A stretch of DNA of 64,000 nt from Phytophthora sp. 'mugwort' (GCA_033558025.1 JAUCEF010000013.1:2721001-2785000); one strand, 5' to 3'. Positions 43,212-55,359 are shown, numbered from the stretch's first letter. Made by a program: numbers and translations. Notes: a model not told the origin generated them from the sequence alone.

Positions 43212-44024
43212 TGAAATGTGCAAGCCTCGTTGTGGCAACTTCTTGATTTTGTCCGCGGCACCGTGCGTCATGCACACGATCGTTTTGCACAGCTGGCAGT
43301 TAGGGCATGAAGTAAAGGGATAATGTAGTTGGAAAGCAAGTCTCCATCCCTTGTACATTTACGAGCGCAAGTTATAGCGGCATAATGCATATCAATATAT
43401 TCTCCCAAGTATAACGTCCACGTCGCCATTTGTCAACGCATCCGCCTTGCTTGCCGACGTCTCGGAGTTTGGCGGTTGGTGGTGAAGTAGACCCGGTGTT
43501 GTCGTTGTTGCCCTTCGAGCCGGTGCGCACCAGCTGTGGACACCAGGTTGATGCCTTGCTGGTTGCGGGCGTCGAGATTTGTAGCTGCTCTCGTCAAGCA
43601 GCATGACGTGCATGAGCGGGTGCACTTCGACGGCGCTGGCGAAGACGTCAATAGGCGCAAAACTGCTATGGAGGAGAATTCGCGGCTGGAGCGAAAGAGA
43701 GAGGTGAAGCGGAGGCACACAGGCAGTGCGGCCAGAGCGTCAGTAGCGCAAAGTGCTAATCCCTCACTCGTCACAACAATCGTGTAGCTCGCCACGCTGT
43801 CCACGTAGTGCACCAACTCGTCTGGGTCGCTTCTTGCTCACCGCAAGCAGGAGCACGTCCGCGGTCGAGTCGATCCCGCCAAAAATGTTCAATCAGAATG
43901 TACGTGATACGAATGTGCTTGCACGCTCTAGGTAATCATCTCGACCTGGCGTATCACGGCACGGGTATCCAAGGCACGCCGTTTATTGTCATCACTGGTA
44001 TGTTCGCGCCGCGCCGTGGAGAGT
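43212..44024. other. interior of the PiggyBac element, no assigned gene
   Basis: Opposite open frames at 43392-43816 (minus) and 43536-43787 (plus) overlap, and neither has a recognised domain. The plus frame ends in a charged helix (EENSRLERKREVKRRH). Left undecided. Confidence 0.35.
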
Positions 44025-47000
44025 TCAGGACCTCGTCGGATGTTTCCTTTGAATATGAACAGTTGCTTCTGCAGGTAGAACCTGTGATATTTTTCCCAAC
44101 ACGTCCAAGTGACCTGGGGGGCACATCCATGGTTGGGCTTCTTGATGATGGACTATACTACAACGACATGCACCGTGTGAATAGCAGAAATTGGTCCTCT
44201 TCGTAAGATACCGGTTTTCCCACCTGCAGACGATGCGGCGACGGCGCTTTCGACTCTTGTCTGCGTATATCTGCTTGGAAGTGACGGAGGCGCACATTGC
44301 AATTGGGCTTCCGAGACTTCGATCCGACCGTACACTAGATATTGATGCATTATTGGCTGTTGATACCTCCAGGCCATGCAGCGACCTGCTCCCGAATAGC
44401 TTACGTCCTTCGCTTGGCGCATCAACCCATTGACCGCCAGTAAGCTCCATCATGAAAGAGCGATGGGGATCGCAAGCGGTTGGTGGTATCACAAGCCGTC
44501 GTGTCAAATATGCGTTTGCCCTAGCAGCGTCCACCAAAGCCAATGCCAGCTTCTTATGCCACCGCTTAAACGAGTGACCATCTTCTATAAAGAAACTTCC
44601 CGAATCTGGTCTAGACGATCGACACCCTGCATGTTGCTGTTGTACGCCCTAAACACTGGTCGCTGCTGCAAAGGCAACATCCGTGCTGCCGATTTTACGG
44701 GACACGGGAGTGATTGTGAAAGGATCGGCATTGGATACCATGTTTACAATACTTCCATCGCACCAGGAAGCAGCAATGATGCTATGGTCTGCCGAGACTG
44801 CCTGGTGTAAATCCCCTCGTTGACAATTATCATTGCTCCTTGTCAAAAAAGGTGTGTTCCGGAAAAGTTGTTGTTTGCCCTGATAGTACCACGTGCGTAT
44901 AACCCCTTGAGACGCAGCTCCTGAAGTAGCTGGACTGATGTGTAGTAAGTGTCCATGTTGGCCACCCTGTTTGTGCCAAACAGTGGGCGTGTCACATGCT
45001 GTCGGGTAGCCGAAACCTTGATCAGCTCTTGTTCCAGCCCTTGAGCTTCCTGACTAGAAACTACTCCATTTAGACGAACCGCAATGTCCGATCGTTTGCA
45101 ATGCAAGCGATAGTTTAGCGCAACCCAGCTCGTCGAGCAACATAACATATACAACCGGAAACGGTACTTGCCGGTAGGTTTCATAGAGTTGTATAAAATA
45201 AAATATACAATCACATGCTGTCCTTGTCGAGAACGACAAGCCACGCTGACCTCGACAAGGGATACGTCACGACCAACATTCACATATTTGTCGCCCGTCA
45301 CTTTTAGCAAATTGAGCAATGGTCAAATGCGAGCGGCTGCATCAGTGGCAAGTGTGGTGGGGTTTGCGTTGAAGCAGGCATCACCCGAAGCAATTTGAAT
45401 CTGTTGAGCGCCATCACACTGTCCATTGAAGTGGTGCTTCCGTCAAAAACGAGATCTTCCGGCTGCTCTCCCCAATAGTTCGAGAATTATCCCTTGTCGT
45501 TCGACGATATGAAGAATAATATCCCGAAGAAAGCATTAGCTCGGACAGCGTGAATGCCCGCGACGTTCGGATGTTGTTGGCGACAGCGTACCCATTTGTT
45601 TCATGCAACACTTGTCGCCTGAAGTAAAGCGGGAGGTAGGCAAAACACTTGAACTGGCAGAGTGCTCAAAAATATGCTTGTATTCAGGACGCACACGAGT
45701 TTTCACGGAGCCATCGGTATGCCGAAACAAATCTGTTGGTTCATCCATTCGACCCACCGGATCGAAGCGCATGTTCTTAGTAGCCTCGATTTCAGCTAGG
45801 CTCGCCAACGACCTCTCCGGAAACTCATACTCCTCATAAACTTCTGCCACTTCCAGCTCAGAAGTGTCATCCAGTTCCATCTCGTCCGAATCATCCCCCT
45901 GTGTTAGAACTGTCCAGTTCGGGTTCTTTTCAAGCAGAGTCAAGGACCGGTAATTCTCTATGCCGGTCTGTACGACCCCCACGCTGACGTGTTCAGCAGC
46001 GCCTTGAAATTGCGAATTCAACCAACGGATTTGAAAGAGAGACGCAACCCGGCCCTTCGTGGGTCGTCAACTCACCCGCCCGATGATGTAAGCTCTTCCG
46101 ACCACTCTATACGCCTTCGCCGTCATCCACGCCTCCTTTTCTGGCGTGAATGCCACGTAAAAGTCTTGCAGCAATGTGGGAGGAGTGCGGATTGGGGTCG
46201 TATTGCCTTTACCTGGTGCTCGTTCTGATTCATCTCCACAAGCAGGATTCATTGATACCAGTGTTTTAGCTCTGCTGACAAGAGGATTTCCCTCAATCAA
46301 TACTTCGGTAGCATATTCCCCAGGCTTTCGCATTTCCACGCCACCTGCACGAACACATGCGGTCCCATCGGTTGGGTCAGGCCAATTCAAACGTCTATGC
46401 GAGACACTACTTTGCTCAGCAGCACCGCGTCCACGCCCACATCCACCAAGTCCACGGCCACGCCCAATAGTACAATTCCCGGAAGGCGCCACGTCCTCCT
46501 TCACCACTCCCGCGGCCACCAGATTTGACGCTTCGACAGCATCACGGACGTCGATCCTACCTACAACGGCCCACAGCCGGCAACACCACCCTCGAGACCA
46601 GCAGTCCGCCTTGTCTGGAAACTCCGCGTCCATGACCGGCCGTACCAATATGAGAAGCGCGTCCACCCCCACCACTTATTCCCCGTTTTTATCCGCATGC
46701 CTCTCATTCCGGCTCCTACTTGCACGCAATTACATAGTTAGTAGGTGTACTGGCGCCACGCAACCGCAGCAGCTCACACACCCAAGTGACCACTTCTTCA
46801 CCTCCGCCGCCACCGCCTATGACCAAATCCACCGCTTCATCGCGTACGCCAGCATCATATTCAGTACCGTCAGCACCATAGCAACGATCAGCACTACCAA
46901 TGACACCACGTCGGTCCGCCCCACCTTCAGAATCTCCACGACCGGAAACACCATGTCCGTGGTTAACAGCGTCGTCTCCCCGGTAGCTCCACAGTCAACG

Positions 47001-47382
47001 GTTCCATGTCTAGCTCCAGCAGCTCCGTGTCCGAAATCATCACACCCTCGCTTGCCCACTGCGTGGATACCTATATTACCACCAACATCATTACCGCCGT
47101 CCCAATCGCCCTGACCCGCTTCTTTAGTTTCTATTGGCGGGAAATCAGACTTAGTTAATGGCATACCTATTGCCAGCATGCTGCAAACGTACCTGGGTCG
47201 GCAACGTCTCGAATGAAGAATAATTCACTGCGCTGGTATGCCGAAAACGGTAGAACTGACGTTTCGCCCAGCAAGAAATCTACGCCTTCTGTCCCGGTGG
47301 GGACACCGGGTTTAATGTAGCGATAGCGTGAGTCTAAACTTCGGCTGGATGGAGGTTTCGATGACCATCCGACCTTCAGCAA
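44025..47382 (-). pseudogene. PiggyBac transposase (family 1, right copy), broken
   Basis: From 47382: N-terminal motif GWSSKPPSSRSLDSRYRYIKPG...GVDFLLGE, then GTACGT splice donor near 47196. 46675-46067 is a 202-aa Gly/Arg-rich and basic piece. 46021-45536 has acidic linker and HTDGSVKTRVRPEYKHIFEHSA. 45319-44843 is the DDE core, but Asp 1 is replaced (SLVEVSVACRS; the sister copy has PDEATVACRS). Asp 2 is in NMDTYYTSVQLL. Asp 3 is in GVDRLDQIR near 44605. 44543-44025 is the C-terminal helix and Cys-rich end (CRWENRY...CYSHGACRC). The large plus frame 46176-47114 is a shadow. Confidence 0.85.
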
Positions 47383-48242
47383 CTTTTGTCAGGCATGCTT
47401 AAACTCGACAGCTCCTCCGAGCCTGCATGCAGCACCACCAACTCCAGCATCTGCTGCTACAAGTTTTGTCTGAATGACTTAGGCACCGCCGCTTGTTCAA
47501 CCTTTGTGCCTTGATTTCACTATGGTGCTTGCCACGACGACCGCGTCCATCCAAGCGCCTCGCTCCTCGAATTCTGAAATGAGACAGGATGAGGGACGGC
47601 TGGAGGACAATCCGAATCGTTTAATCGTATGTAATTTCAAGTTGGCATTATAGGTTAAACATTAAGCTATAAAAATAGATAGTCGATTGAAATAGAAAGG
47701 ATATTAATTACATCCATTATCAAAAACGGCGCGCAAACGTGCGCCAAAAACGATTTTATACAAATGCTGGTATGAATGCGTCTATTTTGGTGCGACATTC
47801 ATATTTTAAGTGGACAAAGTCATTTGTACCAGATCAGAGATTATCTTCAGCCTTTTGCGCCGTGCAAACACCAGTGACCGTTTGTTTTTTAGAGAAAGCG
47901 CCTCATTATTCGTCCACAGCATGTAGCAAGTCATGCATGTGCAATACCGGCCACACGCTTGATGCTAGAAGTGCTCATACAGTACGTGGCCTGCCATGTA
48001 CATCCTAAGCGTTGCGTGTAGCGTTGCGAGAATCCATTGTCGATACCGCGTCGTCGATGCCACGTCGCCGCTCAAAAACGGGATTCGCGGCTGTAAACTA
48101 CGAGGGTAAGTAAAATAGCATGTCATTTATGCAAAAGGCACAACGTACCACAGAATTTTATCCAATAAACGCTGCGTTCGACTAGTCGTTCCCATTTAAA
48201 TAAAATTTCGGCGAATCGGCGCCGGCGTAGTACCTTAAAAAG
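47383..48242. other. 5' flank of the PiggyBac transposase gene
   Basis: Mostly AT-rich without a supported gene; plus frame 47739-48008 has no domain. Presumed transposase promoter and element end. Confidence 0.4.
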
Positions 48243-48378
48243 CTAAAAGGGCGCTGACTGTGCCCTTTTAGAGTATCCTATTCTTTTTGTCGTCACTAAA
48301 AAAAGGTACACCGATCATGTTGTTGTAAGCTCATACGAGTACCTTAGTTTTCTAAAAAGGCGCAACCAGCGCCTTTTT
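48243..48378. repeat. right subterminal hairpin pair of the PiggyBac element
   Basis: 48243-48271: CTAAAAGGGCGC-N5-GTGCCCTTTTAG (11 of 12 pairs). 48354-48378: AAAAAGGCGC-N5-GCGCCTTTTT, perfect 10-bp stem. Same sequence class as the left pair at 41606-41695. Confidence 0.8.
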
Positions 48379-48440
48379 AATTTGGTTTATATTATATCTG
48401 TATACTATAGTTTATCTCTGAGGCGCAACGAAAGGGTTAA

Positions 48441-48859
48441 TAAAAACGCTAATCGCTTTCACTTGATCGGCAATCTAATGATCCGTCGTCTGCTGTCTCC
48501 CTAAACACGCAGCTCATATTTTCGAGTTGTTGACCGTTAGCTTGGACATGATTTCGCTTGACTACGCGACGTAGAGTACTTCGTATGTAAATGCTTGATT
48601 CACTTGAATCACCAGCATCGTCTCTTTTGTTTCGTCAGTTGAGCTAGAGGTCTCATCAGGGAGATGTACAGGTGTAGGTAGTCGAATAGGAGGCCGTCGG
48701 GGTTCTTGCGCTCTCCCTATTCTACGTCGGACTTAAAGTTTACATACTTCCTTGCGAGTTTCTCGATACCGGCGACGAAGTCTGGTAAGTTGGGGTGAGA
48801 TCCTTTGAAGACGTCATTCAGCTCCTGTCGAGGCGTTTGAGTGGATTATTGACTGATGA
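48441..48859. other. region between PiggyBac end and MULE transposase
   Basis: No ORF with features. On the minus strand it probably holds the decayed C-terminus of the MULE protein. Confidence 0.4.
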
Positions 48860-50442
48860 TCAGTCTTGCATAGGGCTCAACGTTCCAATGGCTAGGCGGG
48901 AACAAATAATCCAGGTTCGTTCGAAGTACGACCAAAATTGAGCCCATTTCACCAACGATATGCCAACCCGGTTGCAGCGCACTTCAACGCGACCTTTCGT
49001 TTGACCCACGCTACGCCTTGCTTCTTCACCTTGTGTCGCGGGATGACAGTGAGCATGTCTAGAACACCAGACTCCATGGCTATCGAGCACTCGTTCTCCG
49101 GAATCCTATACTTCTTCATTTTTCTTCGAACAGGCCTGCTTGAAATGGAACATGCAGCCTATGGTCTTAATGTCAAGAAAGTGGTCCCGAATAGAACGAA
49201 TTATCCCTGCTTCAAAATCACAATACATAAACTCCGGATCCATAGCATAATCCGTAGCATCTAATACGTGTTGTATCGCGTGAAAGTAGATTTCATACTT
49301 CTTAGAAATACAAAGCACAAATGCTGCTGGAAAGGTGGATATACCCCTTGGTCGACCGATCGTAGGTCGTGGACATCACACACTGTTTAACCTTTGGCGG
49401 TACGCTGCGGAATATGCCTTCAACGAAGATCGAAGTCTTGTTTTGTTTCAACATTTCCAAAGAACGGGATGCGCCCAACCGAGCAAGCCCTCCCGCGTTT
49501 TGGAGGCACGATCGTAATAGGCATGGTTGAAAAGCAAAAATGGAGTGTCTGTAGCAGTTCCATAGACACTGAGGATTTGAGACCAGGGTGGTGACTCGAT
49601 TTGGCCGTGCACGGACCCTCCTAATGCCTCCGCTCTTGCCCGATTAACTCGCCGAAGAACTTACCTCCGCGATAAGCCTTTGAAAGATCGGTTTTGGTCT
49701 GTGTTGCCGTAGAACTTGGCTCGAACTAGTTCCCAAATTTCAGTTCGGATCGCAGATGTAGTTACGGCTAGGCAATCAACCTCACGCTTCATTGCTTCTG
49801 TTACGTCTGTTGTCGTGCTCGGATGGTCGGCGCTGCTTCATATCGCGAAAAGGCCAAACGTGTGGAGAACGAAATTCGTGTAGCATGATAAGTTTAAACG
49901 AAAATCGCACCTGCCGCCGCAATTTTTTCTGCGATATGAGCTGCACCGGTATGATGGCTTCACCAAAGACTTATTGGATCGGGTGTACTTGTAGCCGGCA
50001 ATCCAACGAGTAGTACGATCCGTGTGGCGCCCGCTGACAATGTCTTCCTCGTCACCGTTACCAACAACAGTGATAAGGCAAATGCTGGGCTCGTCAGCAC
50101 TGAATTCACGATCTGCATCAATGTCGTCTCCAAAATCCAAACTCGTAATCACCGTTAAAAAGTGCTCAGCACTCTCAATCGCCAGAGGTGTATTAGTATC
50201 GCCGGATACAGGATCTGCTTCGTCGTCACCCTCAAAGGGTTCAATAAAAACGCCATACTCTGTTTAGCAGCACTCCCTGGACCAATACGTCCATCAATCG
50301 CTACAACTTCTCTGTGACCCCCTTCAGCAATTGACTCATCAACAGCTCTTGTAGCCGATAGCAATGGCCCAGCTACCATTTTAGACAAAACAATATCAGC
50401 AAAAGTGACATGCTGGCCAGATTGGGGCAAATATGCGTGCAT
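48860..50442 (-). pseudogene. MULE transposase 1, broken
   Basis: Reads right to left. 50442-50155 is a loose N-terminus; 50152-49838 contains a FLYWCH-like zinc segment (GYKYTRSNKSLVKPSYRC...CGGRCDFR). A middle part is in shifting frames. 49318-49106 has the MULE catalytic motif FMYCDFEAGIIRSIRDHFLD followed by IGCMFHFKQA. Then a shifted frame gives YRIPENECSIAMESGVLDML and WVKRKVALKC, ending near 48860. It belongs to the Mutator-like transposase group common in oomycetes, and probably drove the 39963-50799 insertion. Confidence 0.8.
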
Positions 50443-50799
50443 TACCAGTGCCAGCTACGCGTATCGGATTCGTCGAGGATTCATCGCTGATTTGATAGCT
50501 CTGGTTTGCCGTACGCAGTCGTCGCTGTCACGTTGAACGCAAGCGACGATGCATTGCATTTGCTACTTTCTTCGCCTTAGCGTCCAATACAGGTTAGCTG
50601 TCTCGACCGTCGTTCTGGAAGTCGTTGGTCGTTTTGAAACGGATGTACCTGTTGACCAGCACTACTAGGCCGGCATTGTTATCCAACTTGCCGTTGTATG
50701 AACTCTATCACCAGCACACAACAGGGGAATTGCATATCGTGTGTTACAACGTGACCTACGCTGACCTGACCTGGCAGAGACCTGTTTTGGGCGCCACCA

Positions 50800-51240
50800 C
50801 TGAGGAGAATGACATGGATGACGGGCAGGTCCACGAGTCCGAGGGCCGGGACATCGGTCTTTGTGAGCACAAATCCACCCTCCTTCTCGAATTCACCTTT
50901 CTTGTGAAGGCGGGTCGATCAGGAAGATCACATCGTCGATGGACAAGATGGCCGTGGCCGTCGAGATGTGCGTGAAGCTGACGGTGGACTTGAAAGATGA
51001 AAACGAGTTGTTGTTGTTGGCTTTTTTCCAATAGAAAATAATGAATGGCGGGTTCAAACAGAATAGAGAACAACCCAAGCTCTGACTCAGTTGATTTCCA
51101 GAATGAAACGACTCTGCTAATAGCCCACTCAGCTACGATTTGCATCTTCGGTTTCTGACACGGCCGTAATCAGGGAAATAAATACGAAGTAGCTCAGTCA
51201 CTACTTGCGCACATTTGCTGTCCTTGGTCATCATGACGAA
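50800..51240 (-). pseudogene. metallo-beta-lactamase-fold hydrolase, copy F: promoter and 5' third
   Basis: Minus strand. About 51240-51020 resembles the type-beta promoter of B and C (GACACGGCCGTAATCAGG, TTTGCTGTCCTTGGTC, TTTTCTATTGGAAA). From about 51005 the coding part reads KSTVSFTHISTATAILSIDDVIFLID and, after a frameshift, GGFVLTKTDVPALGLVDLPVIHVILL, ending at CTGAG (50804-50800), exactly where copy E begins. The ATG is lost and the codons are decayed. Confidence 0.8.
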
Positions 51241-51385
51241 ATAGGAAAATCACACAGCAAAGTCCGTGATAATTCCTCCGGGTGTGAAAGAGTGCAAGAG
51301 TGCCTTTCCGCTCCGTCGGGCACGTCGAAACCTGATAGGATAAATGTATTATATTTGCCAGGAGCAAGCATAAAAAAAAAACCTG

Positions 51386-52815
51386 CTATACACTGATAAC
51401 AACGCCTTCGTGGAGGACCGCGAAGGCATATCGAAAGAGAGCTAAGTCGCATATAAAAGACGTGGGGATTCTTCCACTTCTTCGCCGTTTGGCCTTGCCA
51501 GTATGATGTAGCTTGTAGGCGTTCCCGCCTCCTACCCGCATCACGCACCCCAATACGCGCTGCAACGTCAGAAAAATATTGTCCAGCTTATCAGGAACCA
51601 GCGCGGCATACGAATCCCGTACTACCTTGATAAGCTGGTCGATATTGTAGCAATCGTCCTGGTACTGGAGGGCCCGGATCGACGAGAGGTAGCCTAGGTC
51701 CAATACGTTCATGTCAGGTGGGTTAGGTGGCAGAAACATCAATAGGATGTTCCAGCCACCCGCTGATCCGGCGGCCGCCCGAGTGTCTGGGCCATCAGGA
51801 GAAACATGGGGGCTCGCATTATCCTGTTGGATGTAGATGGGCTTGTGCTGATCCTCCGAGGGCCACTTCGCTTTGATAGACGGAATCACATGCTGTATAA
51901 GATAGAGCTTGTACAAATTCTCGATTTACCGTATCCAGATTCTTGATTTCGACGGTGCCAGCAAGGCGGTTGCAGCTTGAACGCTGGGCGACGACTTGTT
52001 TTGTAAAATCCCAGATTCCTATCTTGCCGTCAAATTAAAAACGGACCTGTCATTATCATCATATGTTAAAAATATAAACATAAAAAGTTAAAGGTTTCAA
52101 CAATCATAGAGAGTAGTGGGGAAAGTCGTACCTTGGTCTAGCTACAGCAGCCAGGAACAAGGTCTTGCCAATGAACCGTTTGCTTTTCCGCTCACGGTGA
52201 GGCACTGTCTCACCAGGCAGTAAGTAGAACACCCTCTTGTCCTTGTCCTCGTTAAACCACTTCTCGTCCACATGCACAACATTGTATATTGGCCGAAAAG
52301 TGAGAGGCTTCCTGGCCGTGCACGACGTTTTTTAGTGGCGTGCCGCAGACGAACGTTCTTGTTCTCCTTGGTGAGGAGAGGATGGATGGTGCTTGAGTGG
52401 CGCAGCAGCTTCCCTTGAGCATGGTGTCGCGAATGACGGAGCCCCCCCCCCCCGCCTTCTTGCTGACCACCCCAGCAATGCCGTGAGAGACGCGCATCCG
52501 CTTGAAAAGCGCCCAAATGCGGCCGATGGTGCTCCTGTCAAAGCCAAATGCTCAGCAGCCTCTTCCATCGCCCCCCAGTCCGGCACGCCGCGCACGCTGT
52601 GCATGATCATGAAGAGCACGACGTCTTGGCGCTCTTGTCGACATGTTCGGCTTAGAATTGGCTTTCATGGCGGAAAGATGGCGGTGTTGGCTTGGGATGA
52701 GTGCAAGTGCTGCTTGTAAGTGATGGCAAAATCCGGAGTAAGCGTGCCGTGAAGGGGGGCGCTCCCCTTCTTTTGGTCGTAGCTCCCCCGCTTGTGGGAA
52801 AGTTTTGGCGCTCAA
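51386..52815 (-). pseudogene. Tc1/mariner-type transposase, broken
   Basis: The DDE_3 core is visible in three pieces: Asp 1 in VHVDEKWFNEDKDKRVF (about 52280-52230), Asp 2 in IYIQQDNASPHVS, and Asp 3 in PPNPPDMNVLDLGYLSSI (both in frame 51916-51386), followed by the family tail VMRVGGGNAYKLHHTGKAKRR. The N-terminal third (52815-52320) is helix-turn-helix-type sequence in shifting frames. It is interrupted by a C12 run (52442-52453), G-run in the gene. Stops and frameshifts show it is inactive. Terminal repeats were not identified. Confidence 0.85.
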
Positions 52816-52934
52816 ACCAGCATAGAAAAGCGGAGATCGAACCGCGGCGATTCCACCAAAACTAACGTGCGTAAAGCGAGCCCCTGGGGAAAACTACAAT
52901 GCCAGCTGTTTTTTTGTTGCACTTATTTGAAACC

Positions 52935-53620
52935 GGAGGAAGTATCACACAAGAATTGGCAGTTTCACACAAGTAAGCGACAAGCGCCACACAGTGATTA
53001 CTGGAACGCACACCTGGATGGGCAACCACGCTTTTTAATTAAGAACTTTCTCAATCAGCAACATGCTCCTCATAAGGCAACACCGCCATCTAGAAAAACG
53101 GCGCCAGCGGCGAAGTGCAGCGTAGCCCCCCCCCACATGTCTGCGGCCACAGCTCGGCCCCCAGAGATCTGCAAGCAGCCTCCGAAGGCAGCCCACGTAC
53201 AGACGATCGGTGCGCAACTTATGCAGTTGGTGCTGGTGGCCTGCGAGTTCTAACTGATGTGCTATGTGTGATTTTATGCATGCAGGTGGCGAGCAATATG
53301 TCGGTGGCTATAGCTCTGCTCCGAGCGCTCGGCCAGCAGGCTCTGAGGGAAGTCCACGTCGGACAATCGGTGCGCGGCTTATGCTGTTGGGGTGTTGGCG
53401 TAAGAGTTGAAACCTATGTGCTCTGTGTGGATCTGTGTGCGTGTAGGCGTACAGTAACAGATCGGCGTCCACAGATCGACCCCCAGGCCCCGGCAAGAGT
53501 CTCCTAGAGCAGACCTCGTGCGCGTGACTGGTGGTTAGCTTATGCAGTTGTTAGCGGCGGCAAGATATGGCTACTGATGGGCTATATGTGGATGTGTTCG
53601 CTGCAGAAAGTTTGGTCGAT
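52935..53620. repeat. left foldback arm of MULE 2
   Basis: At least two full 150-160 bp units (from about 53180 and about 53340) and a third decayed one (from about 53500). Each has a GTGCGC-GCTTATGC-GTTG core and a TATGTG-TGTG-GTG tail. Confidence 0.75.
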
Positions 53621-53736
53621 TATATTTAAGATGACGCCACGTATTAAGTGACGGAACTTGTCGTTCTGGTGCCGGAAAAAGAGCACTGGCAATCCTAGAA
53701 GAAAACAAACGTAGCCGGTCAGGAAAGAGCCACAGT

Positions 53737-55359
53737 GTGAACTGCACCATGTGTGCATCGGGGTTGCCCCATCCTATGTGCTACAAGATGTTGGAGTGTA
53801 CGTCGGAGGAGTGCAAGTTGATGTTTCCAGGCGTGAAGTGCAGATGGAGATGTAAGATGACGACTTGCAGCAAATCGAGGCTCGCATCAATATATGTGAA
53901 CGGAGAGCACCTTTCGATGACAGAGGACCCACGAATCAAGCGTTAAAGCCTGTCCGCAAGCAGTATTGCAAGCTCATGGCAGCGGAAGGCCTTAAGCCGC
54001 TCCTGATCCGCAACGGCTTACATGAAGAGTTTGAAATCCCATCGCACGAATTGCCTGCGCTGTCTAAAGAGCAAACTTTTGTGAATAACTACGCTAAAAC
54101 AAACCTCGCTAGTCACGATCGTGTTCAGGACACTAGTGGAATGGTGAGGGAGAAGTCGGATCCGCCGCGGCCGGAAGACGTCCATGCGCCCATTCCGTTT
54201 ACGGGGGAGTATGATGCGGATGGAAACGCTTGCACAGGTAATGGCAGCGATGGGAAGCCATTCATCGTCGGGGTTACCACCAAATCGCTGCTTCAGCGCC
54301 TCAATAGACCTGCCGAAAGTTTCGTATATCACATCGATGCAACTTATAAGCTGTCGCTAAAGGGATACCCCGGTGCTGTTTACTGGAATCTCAGACCACT
54401 GTTGCACTTGTCATCTCGTGGCTTTCTGTATCGTCTCTCAAACGACGCAGCCCATTATCATATCTGCGTTTGCAGCATTTCACAGAGTGTATACGAAAGT
54501 GACCGGTCAGATTGTTCACCTGAAGAATGTCATGGGAGATGCAGCCGATGCCCAGTACAATGCTCTCCAAGCGGTGTTTGGAACGACATCTACCTACAAC
54601 TTTCTCATGTGCTTTTTCACGTTCTGTTGAACGTGAATAAGCGCTTGAAGGCAATTCCTGACGCTACAGCCGCAAGCATTAGACACGATATTTACGACAT
54701 GCATTTCTGCGATTCGAAGGAAGATTTTTTACGCGTGGCTGATGCGTCTTTCAAGGGTTGGAAGGAGCTTCCTGACGCCACGGGATTAGCCGCATATTTC
54801 TCGCAAGAGTGGTATAGCAGGCGATATTTTGGTGGCAGTGCTGTTGGACGCCACCGGGTTTGCTACCACTAACAATCCGGTCGAACAGTTCAACCACCAC
54901 ATCAAGCAGCACTATTCACTACATCTGAAGCAGAAGACTGGCACTTTGTTGCATCTCCTATTTCAGTATGTTACCAGCGAGTCCGGAGGCGGTCCTTTTC
55001 GTGACGTTACGGAGCCCCCGACAACACTGGCAACGCAAATGCGCGAGCTTGCGCGTGACAAGCTCCCCGTGGAGAATTTGGCCTTTGACTACAGCAGGGG
55101 TGGAGTAGTTGCCGTCATGGCAAAACCAGCTAAAAGAGTGTTTGTGCCGTCGAGAAGGCGCACCGAAGAATATCTGGCGGTCACAGCACAAGTAGGTGTT
55201 AATTACGCCCGCATGGAAATTGAAGGGCAACCTCCGGCCGGCTGGCCCGTGGATGTAGTGCAGCGCACGTGCGGTTATCGATTTGGAGAAAATTTGCCTA
55301 TTAAGTCTACCAACCAAAACTTTTGCAATGGAAAAAATCGGCGCTTGTTGACTCAATGA
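53737..55359 (+). pseudogene. MULE transposase 2, broken
   Basis: 53737-53946 is the zinc-binding N-terminus (CTMCASGLPHPMCYKMLECT... CRWRCKMTTC). 53865-54872 continues with PFIVGVTTKSLLQRLNRP, YHIDATYKLSLKGYP (first catalytic Asp), then in a shifted frame GDAADAQYNALQAVFG and the FLMCFFHVLLNVNKRLK motif. 54829-55359 carries GFATTNNPVEQFNHHIK and the C-terminal domain. Three frameshifts (about 53900, 54370, 54860) break it. It is the best preserved MULE in the window and lies between matching foldback arms. Confidence 0.88.

Larger units (their letters stand above)
41596..48436. mobile_element. PiggyBac element (family 1) with both termini
   Basis: Left end CTAA-CCCTTTCGTG (41592-41605); right end CAACGAAAGGG-TTAA (48426-48440). 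The 9-bp terminal repeat CCCTTTCGT is followed at each end by stem-forming AAAAGGGCGC motifs. TTAA is the PiggyBac target; the left copy is CTAA, one substitution. The element is 6.84 kb, longer than the usual 2.5-4 kb, and carries a transposase on the minus strand plus Myb-like and DOT1-like frames on the plus strand. Confidence 0.85.
39963..50799. mobile_element. 10.8 kb composite insertion, probably a MULE with a nested PiggyBac
   Basis: Starts next to the copy E break and ends next to the copy F break; CTGAG is present on both sides (39958-39962 and 50800-50804). Ends are inverted: left ACAGGTC...GCCAGCTCAGGTCA...CGTAGGTCAC (39978-40013), right reverse complement ACAGGTC...GCCAGGTCAGGTCA...CGTAGGTCAC (50783-50750). 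Both are rich in AGGTCA. Without the 6.84 kb PiggyBac it is about 4 kb. It holds a MULE transposase near the right end. A 9-bp duplication expected for MULEs is not clean; only 5 bp agree. Confidence 0.65.

Noticed and set aside
46176..47114. 312-aa Ser/Thr/Pro-rich plus ORF
   Set aside because: Antisense to the PiggyBac transposase N-terminal exons, which show family motifs; the plus frame has none.
41606..48378. Rho-independent terminators
   Set aside because: The stem plus T-run shape is there, but the genome is eukaryotic; they are better seen as transposon subterminal repeats.
52442..52453. Functional role for the C12 run
   Set aside because: Lies inside a dead Tc1/mariner gene and is a typical slippage tract.
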